Shown one piece after another: positions 39,238 through 47,490 of a stretch of DNA of 64,000 nucleotides (position 1 is its first letter; each line of letters starts with the position of its first letter). The stretch lies in NCBI RefSeq assembly GCF_031082405.1, contig NZ_JAVHJU010000036.1, positions 375,791 to 439,790 of the forward strand, given 5' to 3'. Position numbers and translations under genes: made by a program. The DNA comes from Amycolatopsis sp. A133. GTDB lineage: Bacteria > Actinomycetota > Actinomycetes > Mycobacteriales > Pseudonocardiaceae. Below the pieces are notes generated by a model, which saw only the letters and a program-made list of their open reading frames with translations, was not told the DNA's origin and did no database searches.

Positions 39238-41606
39238 GCGTCTTCCCCGTCACCGACACCCGGCAGGACATGCGGCTGGTCCCGGCGGCAGCGGCGTGCT
39301 GGCTGGCGGCGTTGGCCGGCCTGCTGCTCGGCTGGTGGACGGCCGTGGCCGTCGGCCTCGCCTCGGCAGTGCTGGCCGGGCTGGTGCTCTGGCGAGCCCG
39401 CGATCATCCCCGGGCCCGCGGCGCGGCCGCGGCCCTGCTGGTGCTGGGCCTGCTCGCCGCCGGTCCGGTCGCCTGGCGCATCCGCGATGCCCAGCGCGAC
39501 GACCTTCGCACCTTCGCGGCGGAAGGGTTGCCCGCGGCGTTGCGGGTCGTCGTCGCCGAACGTCCGAAGCCCGTGCGCAGCGCGGGCTACGCCGACCGGC
39601 AGGCCGGCGCCCGGTCGGTGGTGCTGGCCGCCGACGTGCGCACGGCGTCGGTCGACGGACACCCGGTCCCGTCGTCCGGCCGCGTCCTGCTGCTGGCGCC
39701 GGTGGCGCAGTGGGCGTCGCTGCTGCCGGGCCAGGAGGTGACCGCGGCGGGGCTGCTGATGCCGCCGCGCGGCTCGGACCTGACCGTGGCCGTGCTTTCG
39801 GTACGCGGACCGCCGGGGGAGCCCGGCCCGGCACCGTGGTGGCAGCGGACGGCGGCCGGGCTGCGCAGCGGGCTCCACGACCTGTGCCAGGTCCTGCCGG
39901 ACGAACCCGCGGGCCTGCTCCCCGGGCTGGTGCTGGGCGACACGAGCGCGTTGTCCCCGCGCGTCGAGCAGGAGTTCGTCACCGCGGGCCTCGCGCACCT
40001 CACCGCGGTCAGCGGCGGAAACCTCGCGGTGATCTGCGGGGCGGTGCTGCTGCTGTTGCGCCTGCTCCGGCTCGGGCCCCGGCTGTCGGCCGCGGCGGCG
40101 GGGACGTGCCTGGCCGGGTTCCTCGTCCTGGTCGGCCCGGAGCCGAGCGTGCTGCGCGCGGGGGTGATGGCGGCCGTGGCGTTGCTGGCGCTGGCGCTGG
40201 GACGGCGGGGTTCGGCGCTGCCCGCGCTGGCCTTCGCGGTGTGCCTGCTCGTGGTAGCGGATCCCGCGATGGCCACGGACTTCGGCTTCGCGCTGTCGGT
40301 GGGCGCCACCGGCGGGCTGGTCCTGCTCGCGCCCCGCTGGGCCGCGACGCTGGTCCGCCGCGGGATCCCGCCGGGATTCGCGGAAGGGCTGGCGATCCCG
40401 CTGGCGGCCTTCCTGGTGACGGCACCGGTGCTCGCGGGCATGGCGGGCTCGGTGAGCCTGGTTTCGGTCCTGACCAACGTGCTCGCCGCGCCCGTGGTGG
40501 CCCCGGCGACGGTGCTGGGCGTGCTGGCGACCGTCATCGGCCCGTGGTGGCCGGGCGCCGGGAAGGTCCTGGTGCACCTGGCCGACCCGGAGGCCCGGTG
40601 GCTGATCACGGTGGCCCGGCACGGCGCGCGGGCCCCGGGCGCGGTGATCACCTGGCCCGGCGGCTGGGTGGGCGGGATCCTCGCCGCCGCCGTCCTGGGC
40701 GTCCTGGTGGCGGTGGTCCGGCACCGGCGGGTGCGGGTGCTGCTGGCGGTGCTCGTCGCCGGCGCGTTGCTGGTGTTCGTGCCGGTCCGGGTGCTGGCAC
40801 CGGCGTGGCCGCCGCGGAACTGGGCGATGGTCGGGTGCGACGTCGGCCAAGGCGACGCGGTCGTGCTGGCGACCGCCGACCCGGGGCGGGCGGTCGTCGT
40901 GGACGCCGGACCGGAGCCGGGCCCGGTCGACGAGTGCCTCCACCGGCTGGCGGTCGACCGGATCCCGCTGCTGGTGCTGAGCCACCTGCACGCCGACCAC
41001 ATCGGCGGCCTCGCCTCGGTCTTCGACGGCCGCGCGGTCGGCGCGATCGCCGTCGGCCCGGGGCGGTCGCCGGAGTGGGCGTGGCGCCAGGTCGCCGCGG
41101 AGGCCGCTCGGCAGGGGGTGCCGCTGGTGGAGCTGAACCCGGGCGAGCGGCTGGACTGGCCCGGGCTGGCGCTCGACGTCCTGGGCCCGCGGTACGTACC
41201 GGCCCGCTCGACCGGGCAGCAGGACGGCACCACGATCAACAACAGCTCGGTGGTGCTGCGAGCGGAAACCCCGGCGGGCCGGATCTTGCTGACCGGCGAC
41301 GTCGAGTTGGCCGCGCAGGCGGACCTGCTGGCCGGCATCGGAGATCTGAAGGCGGAGGTGCTGAAGGTGCCCCACCACGGCTCGCGGTACTCGCTGCCGT
41401 CGTTCCTCGCGGCGGTGGCCCCGAGGGTGGCGGTGGTCAGCGTGGGTGCGGGAAACACGTACGGGCATCCGAGCAAGTCCACAATGGACACCTTGACCGC
41501 ACTCGGCGCACGCATCACCCGCACCGACGTGGACGGCGACACGGCAGTGGTCACCGGAACGGCAATAGCCCGCCGCGGCGAGCCCCGCGGCCCGCCTCGC
41601 CGGTGA
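39234..41606 (+). CDS. comEC: ComEC/Rec2-type DNA uptake channel
   Basis: 790 aa. N-terminal membrane segments and OB-like DUF4131 region (about 1-200), the Competence domain with several helices (about 225-480; GLVLGDTSALSPRVEQEFV, GLAHLTAVSGGNLAVI), then a C-terminal metallo-beta-lactamase domain (about 530-790) with LSHLHADHIGGL, VPHHGSRYS and VLLTGD-like ILLTGDVE motifs. The nuclease domain probably degrades the strand that is not imported. ATG 39234 overlaps comEA. No comF, dprA or pilin genes are nearby, so natural competence is not shown by this locus alone. Confidence 0.94.
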   Translation: MSVFPVTDTRQDMRLVPAAAACWLAALAGLLLGWWTAVAVGLASAVLAGLVLWRARDHPRARGAAAALLVLGLLAAGPVAWRIRDAQRDDLRTFAAEGLPAALRVVVAERPKPVRSAGYADRQAGARSVVLAADVRTASVDGHPVPSSGRVLLLAPVAQWASLLPGQEVTAAGLLMPPRGSDLTVAVLSVRGPPGEPGPAPWWQRTAAGLRSGLHDLCQVLPDEPAGLLPGLVLGDTSALSPRVEQEFVTAGLAHLTAVSGGNLAVICGAVLLLLRLLRLGPRLSAAAAGTCLAGFLVLVGPEPSVLRAGVMAAVALLALALGRRGSALPALAFAVCLLVVADPAMATDFGFALSVGATGGLVLLAPRWAATLVRRGIPPGFAEGLAIPLAAFLVTAPVLAGMAGSVSLVSVLTNVLAAPVVAPATVLGVLATVIGPWWPGAGKVLVHLADPEARWLITVARHGARAPGAVITWPGGWVGGILAAAVLGVLVAVVRHRRVRVLLAVLVAGALLVFVPVRVLAPAWPPRNWAMVGCDVGQGDAVVLATADPGRAVVVDAGPEPGPVDECLHRLAVDRIPLLVLSHLHADHIGGLASVFDGRAVGAIAVGPGRSPEWAWRQVAAEAARQGVPLVELNPGERLDWPGLALDVLGPRYVPARSTGQQDGTTINNSSVVLRAETPAGRILLTGDVELAAQADLLAGIGDLKAEVLKVPHHGSRYSLPSFLAAVAPRVAVVSVGAGNTYGHPSKSTMDTLTALGARITRTDVDGDTAVVTGTAIARRGEPRGPPRR

Positions 41607-41638
41607 CCGGAAGGCGCTCGGTGGCGCGGGCTTTCCGG
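41607..41638 (+). terminator. Hairpin directly after comEC
   Basis: CCGGAA (41607-41612) pairs with TTCCGG (41633-41638) with further GC pairs inside; begins at the base after the comEC stop. Weak support. Confidence 0.4.
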
Positions 41639-41862
41639 CGGTGGGCGTGGGAAGGATGGCTGCCCTGCCGTGGCTGACCGCATGGCGGTCGACGGTCGTG
41701 GGCCTCTGCGGCGGCGTGGCAAGGGGCGCAGCTGCTCCGCCGCACCGCCGGCTCAGCCGCACGAGCCATCCGGTCCACCGCGGTGAGCCCGCGACCCGCC
41801 CGCCGGTGCCAGAGGTGGCAGGCGCGGCTTCCCGAGGGCCGAGCCACGGACCGCCCTGCGGC

Positions 41863-41905
41863 TGAGCGCCGGGGCGGGTCAAGCGCCCGCCCCGGCCGGA
41901 GCTCA
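41863..41905 (-). terminator. Hairpin overlapping the thrC stop codon
   Basis: An 11-bp core GCCGGGGCGGG (41868-41878) / CCCGCCCCGGC (41886-41896), extended by TGAGC/GCTCA (41863-41867, 41901-41905) with a bulge. It acts on the minus-strand thrC message and may also stop comEC read-through. The rest of the 296-nt gap to comEC shows nothing else. Confidence 0.6.
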
Positions 41906-43168
41906 GTAGCCGAGTGCCTTGTTCACCGCTGCGGCCGAGGGCGGCAGCGTCGCCTTGGGACCGACGTGGTTCTCGATGGCGTCGAGGGTCTTGAGGCCGT
42001 CACCGGTGATCAGCAGGACCGTTTCGGCGTCCGGGTCCAGCTTGCCCGTCTCGACCAGCTTCTTCGCCGTGGCGACGGTGACCCCGCCCGCCGTCTCGGT
42101 GAAGATGCCTTCGGTGCGGGCCAGCAGGCGGATGCCTTCGACGACCTCTTCGTCGGAGACGTCCTCGATCGCGCCGCCGGTGCGGTTGACGATGTCGAGC
42201 ACGTACGGGCCGTCGGCCGGGTTGCCGATCGCCAGCGAGCGGGCGATCGTGTCCGGCTTCACCGGCTGGACGACGTCGTGGCCTTCGCGGAACGCGGCCG
42301 ACACCGGCGAGCAGCCGGTGGCCTGCGCGCCGAACACCTTGTACGGGCTGGCGTCCACGAGACCGAGCTGACCCAGCTCGCGGAAACCCTTGTCCACCTT
42401 CGTCAACTGGGAACCGGAGGCGATCGGCACGACGATCTGCGGCGGGATGCGCCAGCCGAGCTGCTCGGCGACCTCGTAGGCCAGCGTCTTCGAGCCCTCC
42501 GAGTAGTACGGGCGGACGTTCACGTTCACGAACGCCCACTTCGGGTGCTCACCCGCCAGCTCGGTGGCGAGGCGGTTGACGTCGTCGTAGTTGCCGTCGA
42601 TGGCGAGGAGGTCGCCGTCGTACACCGCGGTGGTGAGGATCTTGGCGCGCTCGAGGGACTTCGGGATCAGCACGACCGACCGCCAGCCGGCGCGGGCCGC
42701 GGCGGCGGCCGTCGCGTTGGCCAGGTTGCCGGTCGACGGACACGCCAGCACCTCGAACCCGAATTCGCGGGCCGCGGCCAGCGCGACGGCGACGACGCGG
42801 TCCTTGAACGAGTGCGTCGGGTTGCCGGTGTCGTCCTTGACCCACACGCGCTTGAGGCCGAGTTCCTTGGCGAGGCGGTCGGCGCGGACCAGCCGGGTGG
42901 CGCCCGGCTCGGTGTTCGGGATCTCTTCGACGTTGGACGGAACCGGGAGGAGCTTCTTGTAGCGCCAGATGTTGTTGGGGCCGGCCTCGATGTCTTCGCG
43001 GCGGACGCGGCCGAAGTCGTAGGCGACCTCGAGCGGCGAGAAGTCTTCGGCGGAGACGAATTCCGGGGCGAGCGGCTGCCGGTGGCCCTCTTCCTTCGAC
43101 ACCAGTTCGACGGCGGGACCCAGATCCGGGGTCTTCGTGGTGGAGGTCGTGCCGAGGGTGGCGGTCAT
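41903..43168 (-). CDS. thrC: Threonine synthase
   Basis: 421 aa PLP enzyme converting O-phosphohomoserine to threonine. PLP lysine in DDTGNPTHSFKDRVV; phosphate-binding CPSTGNLANATAA; C-terminal LLITGDGLKTL. The N-terminal RYKKLLPV and GATRLVRADRLAKELGLKRVW match the ThrC/cysteate-synthase group rather than the classic thrB-linked enzyme. ATG 43166-43168; the SD AGGAAGGA at about 43175-43182 touches the 3' side of the SAM riboswitch P1 stem. thrB and hom are not adjacent, so this may be a second threonine synthase or a related beta/gamma-replacement enzyme tied to methionine metabolism (inference). Confidence 0.88.
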   Translation of the reverse strand: MTATLGTTSTTKTPDLGPAVELVSKEEGHRQPLAPEFVSAEDFSPLEVAYDFGRVRREDIEAGPNNIWRYKKLLPVPSNVEEIPNTEPGATRLVRADRLAKELGLKRVWVKDDTGNPTHSFKDRVVAVALAAAREFGFEVLACPSTGNLANATAAAAARAGWRSVVLIPKSLERAKILTTAVYDGDLLAIDGNYDDVNRLATELAGEHPKWAFVNVNVRPYYSEGSKTLAYEVAEQLGWRIPPQIVVPIASGSQLTKVDKGFRELGQLGLVDASPYKVFGAQATGCSPVSAAFREGHDVVQPVKPDTIARSLAIGNPADGPYVLDIVNRTGGAIEDVSDEEVVEGIRLLARTEGIFTETAGGVTVATAKKLVETGKLDPDAETVLLITGDGLKTLDAIENHVGPKATLPPSAAAVNKALGY

Positions 43169-43182
43169 CGCGAGGTTCCTTC

Positions 43183-43312
43183 CTCATCTGCCCCGCCGAA
43201 GCGGGCCGGAATTGGCACCGTGGTCGTCAGCTACCCCGCGATCGCGGGATGACAGGCTGTACGCCGGTTGCCGGGGCTTCGTCGGGCCGTTCCCTCTGCC
43301 CCTCTGGATGAG
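43183..43312 (-). promoter_or_regulatory. SAM riboswitch (S-box, SAM-I/IV clan) upstream of thrC
   Basis: Read on the minus strand from 43312: CTCATC opens P1, then CAGAGGGGCAGAGGGA, ACGGCCCGACGAAGCC, CCGGCAACC, a variable P3 arm with ATCCCGCGATCGCGGG, the conserved GGTGCCAATTCC, a P4 hairpin GGCCCG-CTTC-GGCGGG-like, and GATGAG closing P1 (43183-43188 pairs with 43307-43312). This follows the S-box consensus element by element. The SD of thrC lies directly after P1, so ligand binding probably controls translation initiation: high S-adenosylmethionine lowers ThrC synthesis. Confidence 0.9.
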
Positions 43313-43459
43313 CGGTATTCAGTTGTCGGTGCGCGCACTCCGGATTCCCGGGGCGGCTGCCTCGGCTACACCGTACGACATCGCGCTCGGGCCGTGCCAC
43401 GGTGGCCGCTCGACATCACCGGAGCGGGGGCACGGCAGCGCAAGTGAGAGGATTCCCGG

Positions 43460-44440
43460 GTGACCGCGCAAGCCACCGCCCCGGCCCCGCTGCAGCTGGT
43501 GCTGGGGGAGGAAGAACTGCTGATCGAGCGGGCCGTCCGCGAGACGCTCGCCGCCGCCCGCGCGATGGACTCGACCGCGGAGCTGACCCGGGTCCGGGTG
43601 TCCGATCTCACAGCCCCCGAGCTGGCCGAACTGGTCAGCCCGTCGCTGTTCAGCGAGGGCCGGGTGATCGTCCTCGAGTCGGCGCAGGACATCTCGCAGG
43701 AGCTCGCCGACGCCGTAGCGGCCTACCTGAAGGACCCGGCGGACGGGATCGTGCTGATCGTCGTGCACACCGGCGGCGGCCGCAGCAAGGCGGGCAAGTC
43801 GCTCCCGGCGGCGCTGAAGAAGGCCGGCGCCGAGATCACGGAGTGCCCGAAGCTGACCAAGCCGGCCGAGCGCGAGCAGTTCGTGCGCCACGAGGTGCGC
43901 CGGGTGAACGGCAAGATCGACCCGGCGGGGGTCGCCGCGCTCCTCGACGCGGTGGGCTCCGACCTGCGTGAACTCTCCTCGGCGGCGACGCAGCTGGTCG
44001 CGGACACGGGCGGCGCGGTCGACGAGGAGGCGGTCCGCCGCTACCACCGCGGCCGCGCCGACGTGACGGGGTTCGCGGTCGCGGAGAAGGCGGTCGGCGG
44101 CGACCGCGCGGCGGCGCTGGAGTCGCTGCGCTGGGCGATGCAGCTCGGCGTCCCGCACGTCCTGGTCGCCGACGCACTGGCCGACGCGGTCCGCACGATC
44201 GCCCGGGTCTCCGGCGCCGGCCGCGGCAACCCGAACCAGCTGGCGGGCGAGCTCGGCATGCCGCCGTGGAAGATCCGCAAGGCCCAGGGCCAGTCCCGCG
44301 GCTGGAACCCCGACGGCCTGGCCACGGCGATGCGCGTGGTCGCGCGCCTGAACGCCGAGGTCAAGGGCGTGGCGGCGGACCCGGGCTACGCACTGGAGCG
44401 AGCGGTCCTCGAGGTAGCGGCCGCCAAGGGCGACCGCTGA
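43460..44440 (+). CDS. holA: DNA polymerase III subunit delta
   Basis: 326 aa clamp-loader subunit. PLQLVLGEEELLIERAVRETL is the standard HolA start; the AAA-like N-terminal domain lacks a functional Walker A, as in all delta subunits; VIVLESAQDISQELADAVAAYL and PKLTKPAEREQFVRHEV follow; the C-terminal helical domain includes GMPPWKIRKAQGQSRGW. GTG 43460 with GAGAGG upstream. Gene order comEC - holA - rpsT is the usual actinobacterial one, here with thrC inserted on the opposite strand. Convergent with rpsT across a repeat array. Confidence 0.94.
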   Translation: MTAQATAPAPLQLVLGEEELLIERAVRETLAAARAMDSTAELTRVRVSDLTAPELAELVSPSLFSEGRVIVLESAQDISQELADAVAAYLKDPADGIVLIVVHTGGGRSKAGKSLPAALKKAGAEITECPKLTKPAEREQFVRHEVRRVNGKIDPAGVAALLDAVGSDLRELSSAATQLVADTGGAVDEEAVRRYHRGRADVTGFAVAEKAVGGDRAAALESLRWAMQLGVPHVLVADALADAVRTIARVSGAGRGNPNQLAGELGMPPWKIRKAQGQSRGWNPDGLATAMRVVARLNAEVKGVAADPGYALERAVLEVAAAKGDR

Positions 44441-44470
44441 CAGCAGGGCGGCGCAGACGGGCAGGCGACC

Positions 44471-44766
44471 CCGCGCGCAGGGCCGCCGCAGCCGGGCCCA
44501 GAGCCGCTGCAGCCCGCGCAGAGGCGCCGCAGCCCGCGCGCAGGGCCGCCGCAGCCGGGTCCAGAACCGCCGCGGCCCGCGCAAGGCGGCCGCAGTCCGC
44601 GCTCAGCGCCGCCGCAGTCCGCGCAGGGCCGCCGCAACCCGCGCTCGGCGCCGCCGCAGTCCGCGCAGGGCCGCCGCGGCCCGCGTAGAGGCGCCGCAGC
44701 CGGGCACCCAGAGCCGCCGCAGCCCGCACATGCCGCCACAGCTCGCGCGCTCAGAGCCGCCGCAAC
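44471..44766. repeat. Degenerate tandem array of about fourteen 19-24-bp units between holA and rpsT
   Basis: The 437-nt gap between the convergent genes holA and rpsT is filled by imperfect repeats with mean period near 21 bp, of the form CCGCGCNCAG-GGCCGCCGCAG. Units end in CCGCAG, CCGCAA or CCGCGG. Open frames across it on either strand are by-products of the repeat. The remaining part, 44767-44830, is GC-rich without clear structure. Confidence 0.85.
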
Positions 44767-44834
44767 CCGGCCCACCCCGCGAGCCGCCCGCAACCTGCGC
44801 CCCCACTCACCGGCGCGCGCCCCCGGACATGAAA

Positions 44835-44862
44835 GAAGGCCCCGGCCGAAGCCGGGGCCTTC
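44835..44862 (-). terminator. Terminator of rpsT
   Basis: Arms 44835-44846 and 44851-44862 form a perfect 12-bp stem around a CGAA loop (TTCG on the minus strand), followed on the minus strand by TTTC. Lies 16 nt after the rpsT stop. Confidence 0.85.
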
Positions 44863-44877
44863 CAGAAATCAATCAGC

Positions 44878-45138
44878 TCAGAGCGCGTTGACGCGCTTTG
44901 CGAGCGCCGACTTCTTGTTGGCGGCCTGGTTGGCGTGGATGACGCCCTTCGAGACGGCCTTGTCCAGCTTCTGGGCGGCGTCGCGCTGCAGCTCGACGGC
45001 CTTGGCCTTGTCGCCGGACTCGGCGGCTTCGCGGACCTTGCGGATCGCGGTCTTCACCGAGGACCGGATCGCCTGGTTGCGCTGACGCGCCTTCTCGTTC
45101 GTGGTGATGCGCTTGATCTGCGACTTGATGTTGGCCAT
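44878..45138 (-). CDS. rpsT: 30S ribosomal protein S20
   Basis: 86 aa, all helical and basic: MANIKSQIKRITTNEKARQRNQAIRS, then KTAIRKVREA, and the C-terminal HANQAANKKSALAKRVNAL. ATG with GGAGTTG-type SD 6-10 nt upstream. Divergent from the riboswitch-controlled EamA gene. Confidence 0.98.
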   Translation of the reverse strand: MANIKSQIKRITTNEKARQRNQAIRSSVKTAIRKVREAAESGDKAKAVELQRDAAQKLDKAVSKGVIHANQAANKKSALAKRVNAL

Positions 45139-45328
45139 AGGGCAACTCCTGCTTCACTCGGTGAGATTCGCCGCCGCGCTGATGTGGCCCCGCTCGCGAG
45201 AGCGGGTTTCCTCCATGACGGAACGCCGCACGACAACGAGCGCCAACTCTAACAGCCCAGCTCGCAGCGGCCGCCGTCGGCACTCCTGGTGATGCCGATC
45301 ACCAGGAGTACCGTGGACGGCGGTAGTG

Positions 45329-45459
45329 CCTAGGGTTCCGTCGCCGGTCCGCGCGCTCCCGCATGACACAACCAGGACCGGCGGGACTGGTCCGAGCGGC
45401 ACCGTCGGCGGGCCTGGGCGGCCGGTCGTTCATCTGACGGGGGAAAAGCCTGGAGGACG
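45329..45459 (+). promoter_or_regulatory. ykkC-family riboswitch (probably guanidine-I) upstream of an EamA transporter
   Basis: Three conserved ykkC blocks occur in order: CCTAGGGTTCCG (45329-45340), GGGACTGGTCCGAG (45383-45396) and GACGGGGGAAAAGCC followed by TGGAGGAC (45436-45458). Between them, CGCCGGTCC...GGACCGGCG can form the first arm. A GC-rich hairpin at 45458-45485 ends just before the AAGGGG SD of the next gene and may be the expression platform. The family also contains ppGpp, PRPP and nucleotide-diphosphate subclasses; the transporter context favours guanidine. Confidence 0.85.
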
Positions 45460-45496
45460 GGGTTTCCCGCGCCCGCGGGAACCCGTAAGGGGTCCC

Positions 45497-46360
45497 ATGA
45501 ACGCCACGGCACTGTCCCTCGTCCTCGTCGCCGCCGTTGTGCACGCCGCCTGGAACCTGGCGGCCAAGCGGGTCTCCTCCGGCGGGACCCAGTTCGTCTG
45601 GCTCTACTACACCGCGGGCGCCGTCTTGCTGCTGCCCGTGACCGTCGTGGTGCTGGTCGTCGAGGACGACCGTCCACAGTGGAGCTGGTTGCTCGCCGCC
45701 GGGGTCACGGCGGTGCTGCACATCGCCTACGGCGTCGTGCTGCAGCGCGGGTACCGCGTCGGCGACCTTTCCGTCGTCTACCCGGTGGCGCGCGGCACCG
45801 GCCCGCTGCTGTCGGTGCTGGCCGCCGTCCTGGTGCTCGGGGAGCGGCCCGGCCCGCTGGGCCTGCTCGGCGCGTTCCTGGTCGTCGCCGGGGTGCTGGT
45901 GATCAGCACCGGCCACCGGGACGGCGACACGCGAGCGGTCAAAGCCGGCATCGGTTACGGCCTCCTGACCGGGGCCGTCATCGCCGGCTACACGCTCTGG
46001 GACGCGCACTCGGTGACCGGTCTCGGCGTGCCGCCGGTCGTCTACTTCGGCGTCGGCTCGGTCCTGCAGAGCGTGCTGCTCGTGCCCGGTGCGCTGGCCG
46101 ACCGCGCCGAGGTGGCGCGGGTCTGGCGCGAGCAGCGCCGGGAGGTCCTCCTCGTGGCGGTCCTGTCGCCGATCGCCTACGTCCTCGTGCTGTACGCCCT
46201 CACCATGGCGCCGGTCAGCCTGGTCGCGCCCGCCCGGGAGCTGAGCATCGTGCTCGGCGGCCTCGCCGCGTGGCTGGTGCTGGGCGAACGCGACGCCGTG
46301 CGGCGGCTCGCCGGGTCGGTGATCGTGCTGTCCGGCATCGCGGCGATTGCGGCCGCCTGA
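45497..46360 (+). CDS. EamA/DMT-family transporter, probable guanidine-responsive exporter
   Basis: 287 aa with ten membrane segments in two EamA repeats (about 1-135 and 150-287). MNATALSLVLVAAVVHAAWNLAAKR is the usual DMT start; VYPVARGTGPLLSVLAAVLVLGERPG and VAPARELSIVLGGLAAWLVLGERDA are the two matching repeat ends. ATG 45497 with SD AAGGGG. A ykkC-class riboswitch precedes it, so by analogy with ykkC/ykkD (SMR, same DMT superfamily) and Gdx exporters it may export guanidine or a derivative; the transport function itself is inference. Confidence 0.88.
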   Translation: MNATALSLVLVAAVVHAAWNLAAKRVSSGGTQFVWLYYTAGAVLLLPVTVVVLVVEDDRPQWSWLLAAGVTAVLHIAYGVVLQRGYRVGDLSVVYPVARGTGPLLSVLAAVLVLGERPGPLGLLGAFLVVAGVLVISTGHRDGDTRAVKAGIGYGLLTGAVIAGYTLWDAHSVTGLGVPPVVYFGVGSVLQSVLLVPGALADRAEVARVWREQRREVLLVAVLSPIAYVLVLYALTMAPVSLVAPARELSIVLGGLAAWLVLGERDAVRRLAGSVIVLSGIAAIAAA

Positions 46361-46370
46361 GCCCGTCCGG

Positions 46371-46376
46371 TAGGGA
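46371..46376 (+). promoter_or_regulatory. -10 hexamer TAGGGA of the VOC gene
   Basis: TAGGGA lies 11 nt after the EamA stop and ends 7 nt before ATG 46384. Confidence 0.45.
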
Positions 46377-46383
46377 TGGTCGG

Positions 46384-46758
46384 ATGGAAATCCTGAAGAG
46401 CCGGCTGCTGATCCGCCCGCGCGACGTCGCCGCTTCCACGGCGTTCTACCGCGACACCCTCGGCCTGGCCGTGGAGCGGGAGTTCCCCGGCGGCACCGTG
46501 TTCTTCCTCGGCCACGGCTCCCTGGAGGTCTCCGGCCGGGGCGAGACGGGCTCGTCACCCGATCTGGTGCTCTGGCTGCAGGTCCGGGACCTGGCCGGCG
46601 CCCTGGCCGACCTGAAGGGGAAGGGCCTGGCGCCGGTGCGCGACGCCCAGCGTGAGCCGTGGGGCCTCGACGAGGCCTGGATCGCCGATCCGGACGGGAC
46701 GCGCATCGTGCTGGTCGAGGTGCCCGAGGGCCACCCGATCCGCACGGACAACCGCTAG
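46384..46758 (+). CDS. VOC (glyoxalase/bleomycin-resistance-like) family protein
   Basis: 124 aa single vicinal-oxygen-chelate unit with paired beta-alpha-beta-beta-beta modules: LLIRPRDVAASTAFYRDTLGLAVEREF, then WLQVRDLAGALADLKGKGL, and WIADPDGTRIVLVEVPEGHP. The usual Glu ligand of the second module is in VLVEV. May bind a drug or act as an isomerase; not assignable. Its TAG stop shares bases with the TAG of the convergent methyltransferase (CTAG at 46755-46758). Confidence 0.85.
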   Translation: MEILKSRLLIRPRDVAASTAFYRDTLGLAVEREFPGGTVFFLGHGSLEVSGRGETGSSPDLVLWLQVRDLAGALADLKGKGLAPVRDAQREPWGLDEAWIADPDGTRIVLVEVPEGHPIRTDNR

Positions 46759-47375
46759 GCGGGCTTGACGGCGCGCAGCTGCGCGGCGAGCGCGGCGAAG
46801 CCCGGGGGCTCCCAGGTCCAGGTCTGCAGGTCGGCGAAGCCCGCGGCGGCGGCTTCGTCGGCCAGGACGTGCCTGCTCACGGGCAGCCACTTCTCGTGCG
46901 CGGACAGCAGCAGCCGGCCGCCGGGGCGCAGCACCCGGAACAGCTCGGCGAACCCGGCGGCGCGGTCGTCCCACAGCATGACGTTGTTCACGGTCAGGAC
47001 GACGTCGACGGACCCGGCGGGCTCGCCGGTGTGCGCCGCCGACCCCTCACGCAGTTCGGCCCGGTCGCCGCAGCGCTCGTGGCACAGCGACAGCATCTCG
47101 AGGGAGGGGTCGACGCCGACGGCGCGCCCGGCCAGGCGGGCGACGGCTTCCAGGCCGACGCCGGGGCCGGGCCCGACGACCAGGACGGTCTCGTCCGGTT
47201 CGATCTTCGCCAGGTCGACGACGCGGTGTTCGGTCGCGGCGTTGCCGCGGGCCATGACCCAGCCGCCGAGGCGGCCGAGCGCGCCGGAGGGGTGACCGAA
47301 CGTACGGTCGAGGACGCGGGCGAACCCGCTGGTCTCCGGCCGGGGAGGGGGTGCAGGCTGGTGCGGAGTGCTCAT
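46755..47375 (-). CDS. Class I SAM-dependent methyltransferase
   Basis: 206 aa from ATG 47373-47375. GWVMARGNAATEHRVVDLAKI leads to motif I VLVVGPGPGVGLEAVAR; post-I region AVGVDPSLEML; motif IV SVDVVLTVNNVMLW; RPGGRLLLS. Methyltransf_11-type fold with unknown acceptor. Divergent from lepA, which starts 116 nt away. Confidence 0.84.
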   Translation of the reverse strand: MSTPHQPAPPPRPETSGFARVLDRTFGHPSGALGRLGGWVMARGNAATEHRVVDLAKIEPDETVLVVGPGPGVGLEAVARLAGRAVGVDPSLEMLSLCHERCGDRAELREGSAAHTGEPAGSVDVVLTVNNVMLWDDRAAGFAELFRVLRPGGRLLLSAHEKWLPVSRHVLADEAAAAGFADLQTWTWEPPGFAALAAQLRAVKPA

Positions 47376-47490
47376 ACTTCGAGGGCACCACGGATCGCAA
47401 AACCCCGCATCGGGGATGACCCCCACCCGCACCCGGAGGGCCATGGGACCATAGAGGTGGCCATCCCCGACTTTCCGAGGACTCATTCGA

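Noticed and set aside
44386..44793. Cys-rich repeated open frame on the minus strand (PCADCGGAERGL-type)
   Set aside because: By-product of the GC-rich tandem array and antisense to the end of holA; no ribosome site.
47303..47318. LexA-like CGAACGTACGGTCG
   Set aside because: Lies inside the methyltransferase coding region and has a mismatch in one half-site.
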